A DNA stretch of 64,000 nucleotides from Marinigracilibium pacificum (GTDB lineage Bacteria; Bacteroidota; Bacteroidia; Cytophagales; Cyclobacteriaceae). The position numbers and the translations under genes were made by a program. Every line of letters begins with the position of its first letter. The first letter of the stretch is position 1. The notes under the pieces are model-generated. The model was not told where the DNA came from, ran no database searches, and saw only the letters and a list, made by a program, of their open reading frames with translations. Positions 45,757 to 54,813 of the stretch are shown one piece after another. Location: the NCBI RefSeq assembly GCF_012926615.1, contig NZ_JABBNU010000005.1:248001-312000 (forward strand), read 5' to 3'.

Positions 45757-46653
45757 ATGAACAAATCAGTTATACCGCATATTCAATTATTCATCGTGGC
45801 ATTAATTTATGGAGCAAACTATTCAATTGCTAAATCCATCATGCCAGACTGGCTAACTCCCAATGCATTCATATTCATTCGAATAGCTTCTGGCACATTT
45901 GCTTTCTGGGTTATCGCCTATCTAATGAGAATTAATGAAAGTGTTGCTAAATCTGATTTTCCAAGATTGATATTCTGCGGATTGACTGGCACAGCCATAA
46001 ACCAGTTGTTTTTCTTTAAAGGATTAGTTTATACCAGCTCAGTCAATGCATCTGTAATTATGACATTAAGCCCTATTCTTGTTCTTATAATAAGTGCTAT
46101 TGTATTAAGAACTAAAATTACAGCCATTAAAATTACTGGTATTATTATCGGAGCTATTGGAGCAGCTTTATTGATGGGGCAAAAAAACTTTGATATAAGT
46201 AATGAGAGCTTTTTAGGAGATTTATTCATTCTAATAAATGCATCTTCTTATGCTTTTTACCTTGTTATGGTAAAACCACTTATGGTAAAATATAATGCAA
46301 TGACTGTAGTTAAATGGGTATTTACTTTTGGATTGATATTCATCACTCCTTTTGGGTTGATCGATACACTTCAAACCAATTTTAGTATTATGCCACCAAC
46401 AGTTTTACTTAGAGTTGGATATGTAGTGATATGCACTACTATTTTAGCTTATATGCTTAATTTATTAGCCATGAAAAAAGTTAATCCGTCAGTAGTTGGT
46501 GCTTATATCTATTTACAGCCAGTCTGTGCAATGATAATATCTGTACTGATACTTAACAATTCATTATCAATAGAGAAAATTCTTTATAGTATTTTGATCT
46601 TTGTTGGAGTTTATATGGTTTCACAACCAAAACTTTCTAGAAAAGCTGCTTAA
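45757..46653 (+). CDS. EamA/DMT superfamily transporter
   Basis: A 298-residue inner-membrane protein with ten hydrophobic helices arranged as two EamA repeats (about 8-140 and 150-290). The first helix carries ALIYGANYSIAKSIM and the fourth SVNASVIMTLSPILVLI, the pattern of drug/metabolite exporters. The substrate cannot be told; relatives export amino acids or small metabolites. The 3' end overlaps the convergent threonine aldolase gene by 17 bp. Confidence 0.9.
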   Translation: MNKSVIPHIQLFIVALIYGANYSIAKSIMPDWLTPNAFIFIRIASGTFAFWVIAYLMRINESVAKSDFPRLIFCGLTGTAINQLFFFKGLVYTSSVNASVIMTLSPILVLIISAIVLRTKITAIKITGIIIGAIGAALLMGQKNFDISNESFLGDLFILINASSYAFYLVMVKPLMVKYNAMTVVKWVFTFGLIFITPFGLIDTLQTNFSIMPPTVLLRVGYVVICTTILAYMLNLLAMKKVNPSVVGAYIYLQPVCAMIISVLILNNSLSIEKILYSILIFVGVYMVSQPKLSRKAA

Positions 46654-47656
46654 AAACCTTGATAGAATATTCAAGCTGGTCATCAGTAAAATCCAGATGA
46701 GTCACAAGCCTGATTGCACCAGGTCCAAACGGAACTGCTAATATCCCTTTTTGTTCCATTGCTTTCAATACATTTTCTGTAGTAAAAGAAGGTGTTACTT
46801 TAAATATTACAATATTTGTTTCTACTGGTAGAATTTCGCTAATATATGAAACCGAATTTAATTCGCTACCAAACTGTTTTGCCCTACTATGATCTTCACT
46901 CAGACGGTCAATATTGTTCTTAAGAGCATAAAGTCCAGCTGCAGCAATAATTCCAGCCTGTCGCATACCTCCACCCATTACTTTCCTTACTCTGGTTGCT
47001 TTCTTAATTGTATTTTTATCACTAACAAGAAGTGAACCAACAGGAGCACCAAGGCCTTTACTTAGGCAAATTGAAATAGTATCAAAATATTTAGCATGAT
47101 CTGTGATTTCTTCATTAGTTGACACGATAGCATTAAAAAAACGAGCCCCATCCAGATGAAGTTTAAGATTTCTCTCTTTAGCCAGATCTGCAATTGGAGC
47201 TATATCCTTCACTTTATAACATGCCCCTCCCCCTTTATTAACAGTATTTTCAAGACCAATTACTCTACTTACCGGGTAATGAATATCATCATGATGGATA
47301 CAAGGCTCTATTAATTCAGGTGTAAGAATCCCTCTTTCTCCATCAGCAAGCCTAACAGATACCAGAGAATTTGATGCAAGACCTCCTCCTTCATAGTTAT
47401 AAATATGACTTCGTTGATCACATATAACCTCATCTTGAGGCTGAGTAAGACACCTGATTGCAATTTGATTAGTCATTGTACCTGAAGGACAAAACAAAGC
47501 TGCTTCTTTCCCTAAAAGATTTGCTGCATATTCCTCCAATTCATTTACAGTTGGATCTTCGTTAAACACATCATCTCCTACAGGCGCTGAGAGCATGACT
47601 TCCCTCATCTCTGCTGAAGGCTTTGTTACAGTATCACTTCTTAAATCGACTATCAT
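46637..47656 (-). CDS. ltaE: low-specificity L-threonine aldolase
   Basis: A 339-residue PLP enzyme that splits L-threonine or allo-threonine to glycine and acetaldehyde. The N-terminal DLRSDTVTKPSAEM, VFNEDPTVNELE and CPSGTMTNQIA are family marks. The PLP lysine lies in SICLSKGLGAPVGS (near residue 199), and the Arg in KVMGGGMRQAG is kept. Its ATG overlaps the stop of the large TPR gene by four bases (ATGA), so the two are translated from one message. A functional link between them is not evident. Confidence 0.93.
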   Translation of the reverse strand: MIVDLRSDTVTKPSAEMREVMLSAPVGDDVFNEDPTVNELEEYAANLLGKEAALFCPSGTMTNQIAIRCLTQPQDEVICDQRSHIYNYEGGGLASNSLVSVRLADGERGILTPELIEPCIHHDDIHYPVSRVIGLENTVNKGGGACYKVKDIAPIADLAKERNLKLHLDGARFFNAIVSTNEEITDHAKYFDTISICLSKGLGAPVGSLLVSDKNTIKKATRVRKVMGGGMRQAGIIAAAGLYALKNNIDRLSEDHSRAKQFGSELNSVSYISEILPVETNIVIFKVTPSFTTENVLKAMEQKGILAVPFGPGAIRLVTHLDFTDDQLEYSIKVFKQLF

Positions 47657-50600
47657 TGCTGGCAGTATTGTTTTATATAAAATGCAGATTCCCTATCTCC
47701 TAACCCACTGCCCTTCGTCCATGCCTCACAAGCACCCTTCGTATCTTTCATTTGATAGAGGGAAGAACCTTTTCCTCTATAATATTCACCATTTTCTGAA
47801 TCTAATTCAATAGCTCTTTCATAATCTTTTAATGCTGTAGAATACGACTCTAAAGAAAAATAAGCATTTGCACGATCAAACACTACTTTTGCATCATCGG
47901 GCTTAATTTCAAGAAATTTGGAATAATCACTTACCGCAGCTTCAAAATTCCCTAGTTGCTCCATTAAATACCCTCTATTATATCTTGCATTCTCATTTTG
48001 AGGATCATTTGACAAAATAACGTTCAAATCTTCTACGGCTGGCTGATTATTACCTAAATACATATTTGCCAATGCTCTACCATTATAGGCCGGTACATAG
48101 TCTTTATCAATATTTATTGCCTGTGTAAACCTGGTTAATGCATCTCTTAAACTTTCAATTTCAATAAAAAGGTCGCCTAATGCGGTAAGTTGCTCAGCTC
48201 CACTTGCACCATTACTTATTGCTTTTTCATAGTAGGAAATTGCAGCTCCAAATCTTTCCTGAGATGTATATGCCTTAGCAATAATCTCATAATATTCCCC
48301 GGATAGCTTACCTCCATTCAGTTTTTCAGCAAAGAGAAGGTCATCGATACCATCTTCATAATTCTCCATTGAAATATGTAAAACACCTCTATTTTCAAAT
48401 GCCCTTGAATACTGACCATCAAGCTCAATTGCTTTATCATAAGCATCAAGAGCTGCTCCAGGCTTATTATCATTTTCTCTTGCCTTACCTAAATTATTAA
48501 ACAATAACGGATCCTTGCTGCCTCTTTCAACCGCAGCTTCATAGGCTAATACTGCTTTATCATAATACTTTGCCCTGAAATAACTATTCCCAAGAGTGTA
48601 AGGAACATCAATATCATTGGAAAGATCAGCCAATGCTTTCTCCAAGTATAGATTTGCAGACTCGAATTCACCTCCATGATAATATGATGAACCAATCATT
48701 TTGTTCAATTCAGTTTCTGTATATCCGGATTTCTCTGCTTCCAGTAATACCTGTAGTGCCTTTTCATATTCACCCGATGCAAATAAACAACCTCCTTTGG
48801 CTCCTTTAAGATCCGGGGATGTAAAGCCTTTATTCTCAGCAACAGTTATATCTGATCCAATTTCGTCACAAGCGTTGTTTTTATATAATGCAATCGCACG
48901 GAAACCATAAAGCTGACCTGTGTTGTGCCCTCCGTTTATTGCTTTTGTTAAAGGTTCGATTGATTTTTGATATTCATTTTTCAAAAATAAGACTCTTCCT
49001 ATAATGGAGTATGTTTCAGAATTAGCATTTCCTGATTCCTGAATCTTGTAGGCATCTGATAATGCTTCATCATATTTCTTAAGTTCAAAATTAACGAGTG
49101 CACGTCCATTGAGTGCGGCAATATTTTGATTATCGATATTTAATGCCTTATCAAAACTTGTTAAGGCTTCATTAAATGATCCATTTTGCAGGTAAGCTTT
49201 ACCTAATAAAGCATTTAATTCAGCTGAATTCATTCCGAAATTCTGAGCTTTGTTAAACATATCAATAGCGCTATCATTTTCTCCTTCTGTGATATGGATC
49301 TTTCCTAATTCGAAATACACTTCAGAAATATCTGTACTTAAAGACACCGCTTTCAAAAATTGATCTTTTGCTTCTGAGGTTTTATTTATTTTAATAAGTG
49401 ACAATCCAAAGTGAGATATTAATTTTTTATCATTAGAAGATGAAATTCCACCCTGACCATATGCTTTTACAGCGCCTGAAAAATTACTTAACTGATAATA
49501 CGTTTCAGCAAGCCTTATAAAAGTCATTTCATCATTAACACCTAAACTAATTGCTTTTTCAAGATTTACTGAAACACCCTTCAAGTCTTTATTTTGTTCA
49601 CTTACATTAGCAAGAAACATATAAAATTCTGGCTTTTCTATTCCTTCAGAAATAGCAGAACGAACAACATTTTCAGTATTTTCATCTTTATACTCTATCA
49701 TTAAAGAAGCCAATACTTCCAGTGCCTTTTTATCATTTTTCACTCCTGATCCAACAGACTTGAGATCAGATAAGGCTTGTTGTTTATTACCCGTTTCGAA
49801 ATATGAAAGTCCACGATAGACAAGTGCTTTAGATTTATGCTCAGGTATTTCGACTAATTTTGAAGCCGTTCTAATAACTTCTTTATAGTTCTTTTCTTGA
49901 AAATTAAGCTTGACCAAAATCGGATAAAGTTCATCACCTGTATATCCCGATTTTTCAGCTTTATCAAGAGTTTGCAATGCTGAAGAAATATCTTCCCTAC
50001 CTGCATAAAGAGTTCCCAGATAAAAATAACCCTTGCCTTTAAGCAATGGAGAATCCTTCAACGTCGATAGATATTCAAATGCCTTGTCTTTATTACCAAG
50101 CTCATAAGCATTAATTCCTGCAATGTGCTTCATTTGCGAGTCTTCACTTCCATCACTAATTGCAGTTTCAGCCCATTGAAAAGCAAGGCTTTTATTATTT
50201 AATGAATTTTCAATAGTAGCAATCTTTTCGGCATAAGCAGAATTAGCTTTCAATTCATAAGCTTTTTTATAGTCAGCTGCAGCTGCTACTTTATCTCCGG
50301 ATTCAAATTCCAATTCAGCTTTTTTCACAAAAAATTCAACATTTGAATATCCTGCCCCAGCTGCTTTATTCCACATAGCAACAGCTTTACTATTCATACC
50401 AAGATTTATAAAAGACTGACCGGCATTAAATGCCTCTTGGGCCGAAAGTGGCTTTTTCTCTTGTAGTAAATCATAATATTTGACAGCCTTTTCCCAGTCA
50501 GAATTAGAAAAAGCTCCATTAGCGAGATACTCTAAAACAGTTTCATTATTATTCCCCTTATTCAAGGTTCTTTCTAATAATTCAATTCCTTTTGAATAAT

Positions 50601-51678
50601 CCTTGGAATCAATATAATACTTTCCTGCAAGAGTGATTAATATAAGATTATCAGACCCTTTTGAAACAGCATTAATAGCAGCTGATTCCTTTCCTTCTTT
50701 ATTTAATTCGATCAATGCCAAAGAAAACTTTTCATGATCTTCAAGAGTACCAAGCGAATTAATTACCCTTTTGAAATCACTAATAGCATCAGCCTTTCTA
50801 TTAATATTATAATTTGATCTTGCTCTCATCAATATTAATGAATCAGCTGGGCTGGAAATTTTATTAATATCATTAACTACATCAGAATATCTTTCCAATT
50901 CAAAATTTAATAATGCTCTTGTTGTAAGTGCATTTTGATTATCCGGATATTTATCTAACAGTCTATTAAGAAATAATTTTGCTTTGTTTTTATCATCTGA
51001 TTGGATAGAAAGTTCAATTGCAATTTCAAAAGCTTTCTTATCATCATTAACGATAGCCAGATACTTATCAAAGCTTGTTACAGCAAGCTTTTTGTCTCCA
51101 TAATAATAATCCTGATATGCCTTGAAAAGATAATTTTGACCAATTGAACCTTTATTTTTTAGAACAGAAGAATCAAAACAAGATGAAGAAAACCAAACAG
51201 CTTTTTGATCTTGATTAATAATCACCCCTGTAAATGAAGAACCAACAAATGTAAATGAAACTTCAGGTAGCTCACTGGTATTAACCATTGCAATAGAGCC
51301 AAATGAAGATTTCACTACTTGTTCAAGAGAAATATCTTTTGATTTTAAAGAGGTTTGTCCTTCTTTCCAATAGGCTACATGAGTAGGAGATTTTGAAGAC
51401 TCACCAACAACCGGTTCAAAAGATGCCGTCAAGGTATTATTAATTGAATATCCGGTTAGACCTACCAGATGAAAATTTACTGAAGGTTGAATTTCATGGA
51501 TGGAACTATCCTGAGTAATTATTGAAGCTCCGGATTTACCTGACAAAGATAAAAAGGTACCATTATTGGATAGAAAGATTCCTGAAATTCCAGATTTTTC
51601 AGAGTAGCCAATATTCTTTTCTTGAGAAAATGTCGAAGAAAAAGTAATGATCAATAATGCTATAAAAAAACACCTCAT
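47653..51678 (-). CDS. very large exported tetratricopeptide repeat protein
   Basis: A 1341-residue protein. A signal peptide (1-18, ending TFSQ) is followed by about 160 residues with a repeated GISGIFLSNNGT / VAYWKEG pattern that may form a small beta domain. From about residue 185 to the end it is built of some 30 TPR units in tandem, for example ALTTRALLNFELERY, AIELDGQYSRAFENRG and FLEIKPDDAKVVFDRA. Such solenoids bind peptides or assemble envelope complexes. The C-terminal units end with ACEAWTKGSGLGD, as in Sel1/TPR capping repeats. No anchor is seen beyond the signal peptide. Repeats drive its great length; no truncation is visible. Confidence 0.87.
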   Translation of the reverse strand: MRCFFIALLIITFSSTFSQEKNIGYSEKSGISGIFLSNNGTFLSLSGKSGASIITQDSSIHEIQPSVNFHLVGLTGYSINNTLTASFEPVVGESSKSPTHVAYWKEGQTSLKSKDISLEQVVKSSFGSIAMVNTSELPEVSFTFVGSSFTGVIINQDQKAVWFSSSCFDSSVLKNKGSIGQNYLFKAYQDYYYGDKKLAVTSFDKYLAIVNDDKKAFEIAIELSIQSDDKNKAKLFLNRLLDKYPDNQNALTTRALLNFELERYSDVVNDINKISSPADSLILMRARSNYNINRKADAISDFKRVINSLGTLEDHEKFSLALIELNKEGKESAAINAVSKGSDNLILITLAGKYYIDSKDYSKGIELLERTLNKGNNNETVLEYLANGAFSNSDWEKAVKYYDLLQEKKPLSAQEAFNAGQSFINLGMNSKAVAMWNKAAGAGYSNVEFFVKKAELEFESGDKVAAAADYKKAYELKANSAYAEKIATIENSLNNKSLAFQWAETAISDGSEDSQMKHIAGINAYELGNKDKAFEYLSTLKDSPLLKGKGYFYLGTLYAGREDISSALQTLDKAEKSGYTGDELYPILVKLNFQEKNYKEVIRTASKLVEIPEHKSKALVYRGLSYFETGNKQQALSDLKSVGSGVKNDKKALEVLASLMIEYKDENTENVVRSAISEGIEKPEFYMFLANVSEQNKDLKGVSVNLEKAISLGVNDEMTFIRLAETYYQLSNFSGAVKAYGQGGISSSNDKKLISHFGLSLIKINKTSEAKDQFLKAVSLSTDISEVYFELGKIHITEGENDSAIDMFNKAQNFGMNSAELNALLGKAYLQNGSFNEALTSFDKALNIDNQNIAALNGRALVNFELKKYDEALSDAYKIQESGNANSETYSIIGRVLFLKNEYQKSIEPLTKAINGGHNTGQLYGFRAIALYKNNACDEIGSDITVAENKGFTSPDLKGAKGGCLFASGEYEKALQVLLEAEKSGYTETELNKMIGSSYYHGGEFESANLYLEKALADLSNDIDVPYTLGNSYFRAKYYDKAVLAYEAAVERGSKDPLLFNNLGKARENDNKPGAALDAYDKAIELDGQYSRAFENRGVLHISMENYEDGIDDLLFAEKLNGGKLSGEYYEIIAKAYTSQERFGAAISYYEKAISNGASGAEQLTALGDLFIEIESLRDALTRFTQAINIDKDYVPAYNGRALANMYLGNNQPAVEDLNVILSNDPQNENARYNRGYLMEQLGNFEAAVSDYSKFLEIKPDDAKVVFDRANAYFSLESYSTALKDYERAIELDSENGEYYRGKGSSLYQMKDTKGACEAWTKGSGLGDRESAFYIKQYCQQ

Positions 51679-51715
51679 GCTATAAAAAATAAAATTTATA
51701 CTATTAATAGTACAT

Positions 51716-52414
51716 TCAAAAAAGTATAAAAAGTACTCCGGAAAACACCGAAGCAGAAGCAGTACAAAAGAAGTTAACCAAATGCTTATTGAGATAACCT
51801 CTACTTTCCAAATACGTGCCTAAAATACTATCTACCAAATTACCTGAAAAACCCGAAATTGTTATAATCAAAAAGCCTTTAAATCCAACATCCTGATTAA
51901 TAAACAAGAAAATTCCTGAAATTAATACTGCCCCAAAAAATGCGGCAATAGTACCTTCTATACTGATAGCTCCATCAACACCTCTATTTGCCTTACGGAA
52001 AGTTGGGAAAAATACAAATTTTGAACCCAGTCTCTGTCCGATTTCGCTAGCCATAGTATCCGAATTAGCAGCTGCTATAGAAGCAACACAACTATAAGTC
52101 AATAAAATTTTATACTCTAAAAAATAAACCCCTAAAGCTAATAATATCACTACAGCTCCGTTCCCTAATACATTTTGCCAACTCCTTTTACCTTTATCTA
52201 TATCTTTGGATTTAGTGAGATTATAGCTCCACATACTAACAACCGTTCCAGAGATAAAAAATACAAAAAGTAATAAAACTATATGCCATCCAAATTGAAT
52301 GTATGCAAGTAGACCACAAATAAATGCCCAAATTGAACCCGAAATAGTTAAGGCATTATACCTGACTGCCAAAACCAATCCAATTACTAAAAATGAAATA
52401 AAATAGTAAAGCAT
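51716..52414 (-). CDS. DUF92 family membrane protein
   Basis: A 232-residue inner-membrane protein with about six hydrophobic helices. The ATG at 52414 starts MLYYFISFLVIG; an upstream ATG at 52456 would add an unlikely leader. The DUF92 pattern is present: RYNALTISGSIWAF near the start, SIAAANSDTMASEIGQ (about 125-140) and RGVDGAISIEGT. Plant relatives (VTE6) are phytyl-phosphate kinases, and bacterial members are of unknown activity; a CTP-dependent polyprenol or lipid phosphate kinase is a possibility. It lies 37 bp before the large TPR gene on the same strand. Confidence 0.87.
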   Translation of the reverse strand: MLYYFISFLVIGLVLAVRYNALTISGSIWAFICGLLAYIQFGWHIVLLLFVFFISGTVVSMWSYNLTKSKDIDKGKRSWQNVLGNGAVVILLALGVYFLEYKILLTYSCVASIAAANSDTMASEIGQRLGSKFVFFPTFRKANRGVDGAISIEGTIAAFFGAVLISGIFLFINQDVGFKGFLIITISGFSGNLVDSILGTYLESRGYLNKHLVNFFCTASASVFSGVLFILF

Positions 52415-52626
52415 ATTGACCTTTACATTAAAAATTGTCAAGGAATAATTACACAATTAACTTATTTACAGATAGTTATATGATATAACAATCTTATTGA
52501 CTATATTTTTTAAAATTAAGTTGCTTATCAACTAATGTAAGTAATACCTGAAAACATTTCTGGCTGATTCTAAATATTAGCTGATAAAATTTAAATCAAA
52601 TAACGATCATATTAAACTTTTAAATT

Positions 52627-52788
52627 ATGAAAACTTTAAGACTTGTATTCGTATGCGCTTTATTTATTTTAGGCTTCGCACAGTGTGAAACTGAGGATCC
52701 ACAACCACTTCGTCCGGAGCTTGACCAGGTTCAAGATTTAGTTGCGACAGATGGCGATAAAGACGGTGAGGTCAAGGATATTGACTAA
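52627..52788 (+). CDS. 53-residue exported mini-protein with EF-hand-like loop
   Basis: A short gene not usually called because of its size. ATG at 52627 gives a hydrophobic signal segment (residues 4-19, LRLVFVCALFILGFAQ) and Cys20, then CETEDPQP and a tail with TDGDKDGEVKDID at residues 41-53. That tail fits an EF-hand loop: Asp at positions 1, 3, 5 and 12, Gly at 6 and Val at 8. The site before Cys20 (FAQC) is not an ideal lipobox, so it is either a lipoprotein with an acidic surface-export signal or a secreted peptide cut before Gln19. It is followed by a hairpin terminator. Codon use looks normal and the reading frame is closed. Confidence 0.6.
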   Translation: MKTLRLVFVCALFILGFAQCETEDPQPLRPELDQVQDLVATDGDKDGEVKDID

Positions 52789-52810
52789 TCGTCATAATAC
52801 AGTTAAAAGA

Positions 52811-52847
52811 TTATCGAAAATAGGTTCTCTTTTCGATAAATTATTTT
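52811..52847 (+). terminator. hairpin after the mini-protein gene
   Basis: Perfect 10-bp stem TTATCGAAAA (52811-52820) with TTTTCGATAA (52830-52839), 9-nt loop, followed by an A/T-rich tail (ATTATTTT) with an imperfect T run. It lies 22 bp after the stop. Confidence 0.5.
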
Positions 52848-52898
52848 GATATAGATTTCAGGCTTCTTTATTTTAGGGAAATATTTTATATATTTTCC

Positions 52899-54185
52899 AT
52901 GGAGTCCTTTTGTAAAAATTTCAACAATGCACTTAAGATCACTTTTGTATTGATTCTTTTGATACATTTCAGTGCAATTCCTGCTATTGCTGAAAAAATA
53001 GATAAAGACTCTGTATACAATGAATTAAAGAGAAGTTTCAAGTCTGATTCACATGAAGATTTTATCGAAAACTGCATAAATGCAATTAATGCAGAAACGA
53101 TCTCCTTTAAAGATATGGGCAAAGTCAAATATATGATGGCTCAATCATATAATATTAAAGGAGACTTAATTAATTGTGTTCAAAGTCTTTTTTCTGCTTC
53201 TGATATATTTATTGAGTTAAACGACAAGGAGAAACTTGCTTTAACATATAACTTTCTTGGAGAGGTTTATAGAAAAGGAGGCGAATATGTTGCTGCTATT
53301 GATTACTTTATTGAATCCTTAACATACTTTAAGGAACAAAACAAGTATGATAATGTTGCAATGGTATGCTATAATCTTGGGTTAACCTATTACAACATTG
53401 ATGACTATGAAGATGCCAAGAAGTATTTTTTTGAAGCTCTGGACAACAATGAAAAAGTAAATGATATAGACAGGAGTTCTAGAATTTATAATTTACTTGG
53501 TGCAATTCATTTCAAACTGGCTGATTACGAAGTAGCCAGATCATACTATCTGCTTTCTATGGAAATATATAAAGATAAGGTACCAGAAGAAAGGCTTGGG
53601 ATAGCATATTCAAACTTGGCTGAAATCCACTTGGTTCAGGGCAACTATCAAAAAGCAATTTCTGAATCAAGAAAAGCTTTAATTTATAAAGAAGAGCCAT
53701 ACCCTAACTCTCAATCATACGACCTACCTGATGCCATGATTACTCTAGCTAAAGCGTTATTGGAAACAGGGAAAATTAAAGAGAGTATTAATATACTTGA
53801 AAACGGAATTTTAGAAAGGGATCAAGCAGGTTTCCATCAAAATTATTTTAGAGCAATAGATTTATATTTTAGCATTTCAGATAGCTTACAATTGCAGTCT
53901 TCCAATTCAAACAGAATTGCAAAGATTCTTGTAGACCAAACCAAGCTATTAAAAGAACAAAACAGTCTTCTCAATAACAGTAAAAGTCAATACCTCATAA
54001 GATTAGCGGATTCAGACTACCGATACGAATCAGCACTGTCCGGGATAAAGACAAATAAAAAGATTAATTACTGGGGATATTTGATTTTTATATGCCTGGT
54101 GTCTTTTGCCGTTTCTGTTCACTTTTACAGAAGAAGGAAAAGAAAAGAAAAGCTTAAAAAATCTCTTAAAGATTTATTGAACTAA
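52899..54185 (+). CDS. TPR protein with single C-terminal membrane span
   Basis: A 428-residue protein: signal peptide or first anchor (about 10-30), seven or so TPR units (about 60-300, such as NFLGEVYRKGGEYVAAIDYF and GIAYSNLAEIHLVQGNYQKA), a coiled part (about 320-385) and a hydrophobic helix at about 393-412, ending in a basic tail RRRKRKEKLKKS. This is the frame of Bacteroidota TPR-sensor proteins that carry a LuxR-type or histidine-kinase output after the helix, but here the chain stops 16 residues later with no output domain. It may work by recruiting a partner. It converges with the XRE gene, with a four-base overlap. Confidence 0.82.
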   Translation: MESFCKNFNNALKITFVLILLIHFSAIPAIAEKIDKDSVYNELKRSFKSDSHEDFIENCINAINAETISFKDMGKVKYMMAQSYNIKGDLINCVQSLFSASDIFIELNDKEKLALTYNFLGEVYRKGGEYVAAIDYFIESLTYFKEQNKYDNVAMVCYNLGLTYYNIDDYEDAKKYFFEALDNNEKVNDIDRSSRIYNLLGAIHFKLADYEVARSYYLLSMEIYKDKVPEERLGIAYSNLAEIHLVQGNYQKAISESRKALIYKEEPYPNSQSYDLPDAMITLAKALLETGKIKESINILENGILERDQAGFHQNYFRAIDLYFSISDSLQLQSSNSNRIAKILVDQTKLLKEQNSLLNNSKSQYLIRLADSDYRYESALSGIKTNKKINYWGYLIFICLVSFAVSVHFYRRRKRKEKLKKSLKDLLN

Positions 54186-54691
54186 AGTTCTTTTTCAATA
54201 ATTGTTGCAATTTTTTCTTGCAAGGAAATCATTCTATCTTTCAGATTAATATTTTCATCTCTTAGTCTTACTACCTCCTTGACCAATTGATCATTAACCT
54301 GCTGAAATCTATTGAATAACCTCTCTAATTGTTCTCTTGAAAGTCCACCTGGTGTCAATGGCTGAGCATGAGCCATTTGGGCCATACTTAGAATCATTTC
54401 AGTAGATAAAGAGTCATTTGGAATTAGGTCTTCTTCACTTTCAATGGATACTACACCTTCACCAACTTTTACTCCAAGCATTGTATCTATTGAAACATCA
54501 AGAATTCTTGCAATATGGGGAACTAAATCAAGAGATGGATAACTAACCCCCGTTTCATAATTTGAAATAGTATGACGTTTGAAATGAATTCCTGCAGAAT
54601 CATTAAGTAATGTTGCAAATTCATCCTGACTTAATCCTTTTGCTTTCCTAAGCTTCTTTAGATTTTCACCAAATACTTTAAACTTCTTCAA
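54182..54691 (-). CDS. XRE family transcriptional regulator with C-terminal coiled coil
   Basis: A helix-turn-helix protein of 169 residues if started at the TTG at 54691 (MKKFKVFGENLKKLR). An ATG at 54799 would add 36 residues of non-conserved sequence and lies inside a stable hairpin, so I prefer the internal start. The HTH (about 7-65) has LRKAKGLSQDEFATLL, HTISNYETGVSYPSLD and LDVSIDTMLG. The rest holds a linker and a strongly charged coiled coil (about 125-169). It sits 3' of a helical gene on the same strand and antisense to a TPR gene. The target is unknown; self-regulation is common in this family. Confidence 0.8.
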   Translation of the reverse strand: MKKFKVFGENLKKLRKAKGLSQDEFATLLNDSAGIHFKRHTISNYETGVSYPSLDLVPHIARILDVSIDTMLGVKVGEGVVSIESEEDLIPNDSLSTEMILSMAQMAHAQPLTPGGLSREQLERLFNRFQQVNDQLVKEVVRLRDENINLKDRMISLQEKIATIIEKEL

Positions 54692-54783
54692 AATATGTTC
54701 TATTTTCTTGACAATAATGTCAAATAACTTTACATTTAAACCAACGATGGCATTATTTGCTGTTGTTATATGGGATTTAGTTA

Positions 54784-54813
54784 GGCGGGTGCATTGCATC
54801 CGCCATTTTTTTT
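54784..54813 (+). terminator. GC-rich hairpin with T run on the plus strand
   Basis: GGCGGGTGCA (54784-54793) and TGCATCCGCC (54795-54804) pair with one G-U, followed by eight T (54806-54813). Polarity fits the plus strand. No plus-strand gene ends nearby; the nearest is the TPR gene at 54185, so its transcript could run antisense through the XRE gene to this point. Confidence 0.55.

Noticed and set aside
54692-54799. Upstream ATG for the XRE regulator
   Set aside because: The added 36 residues are not regulator-like and the ATG is inside a stable hairpin; not fully excluded.
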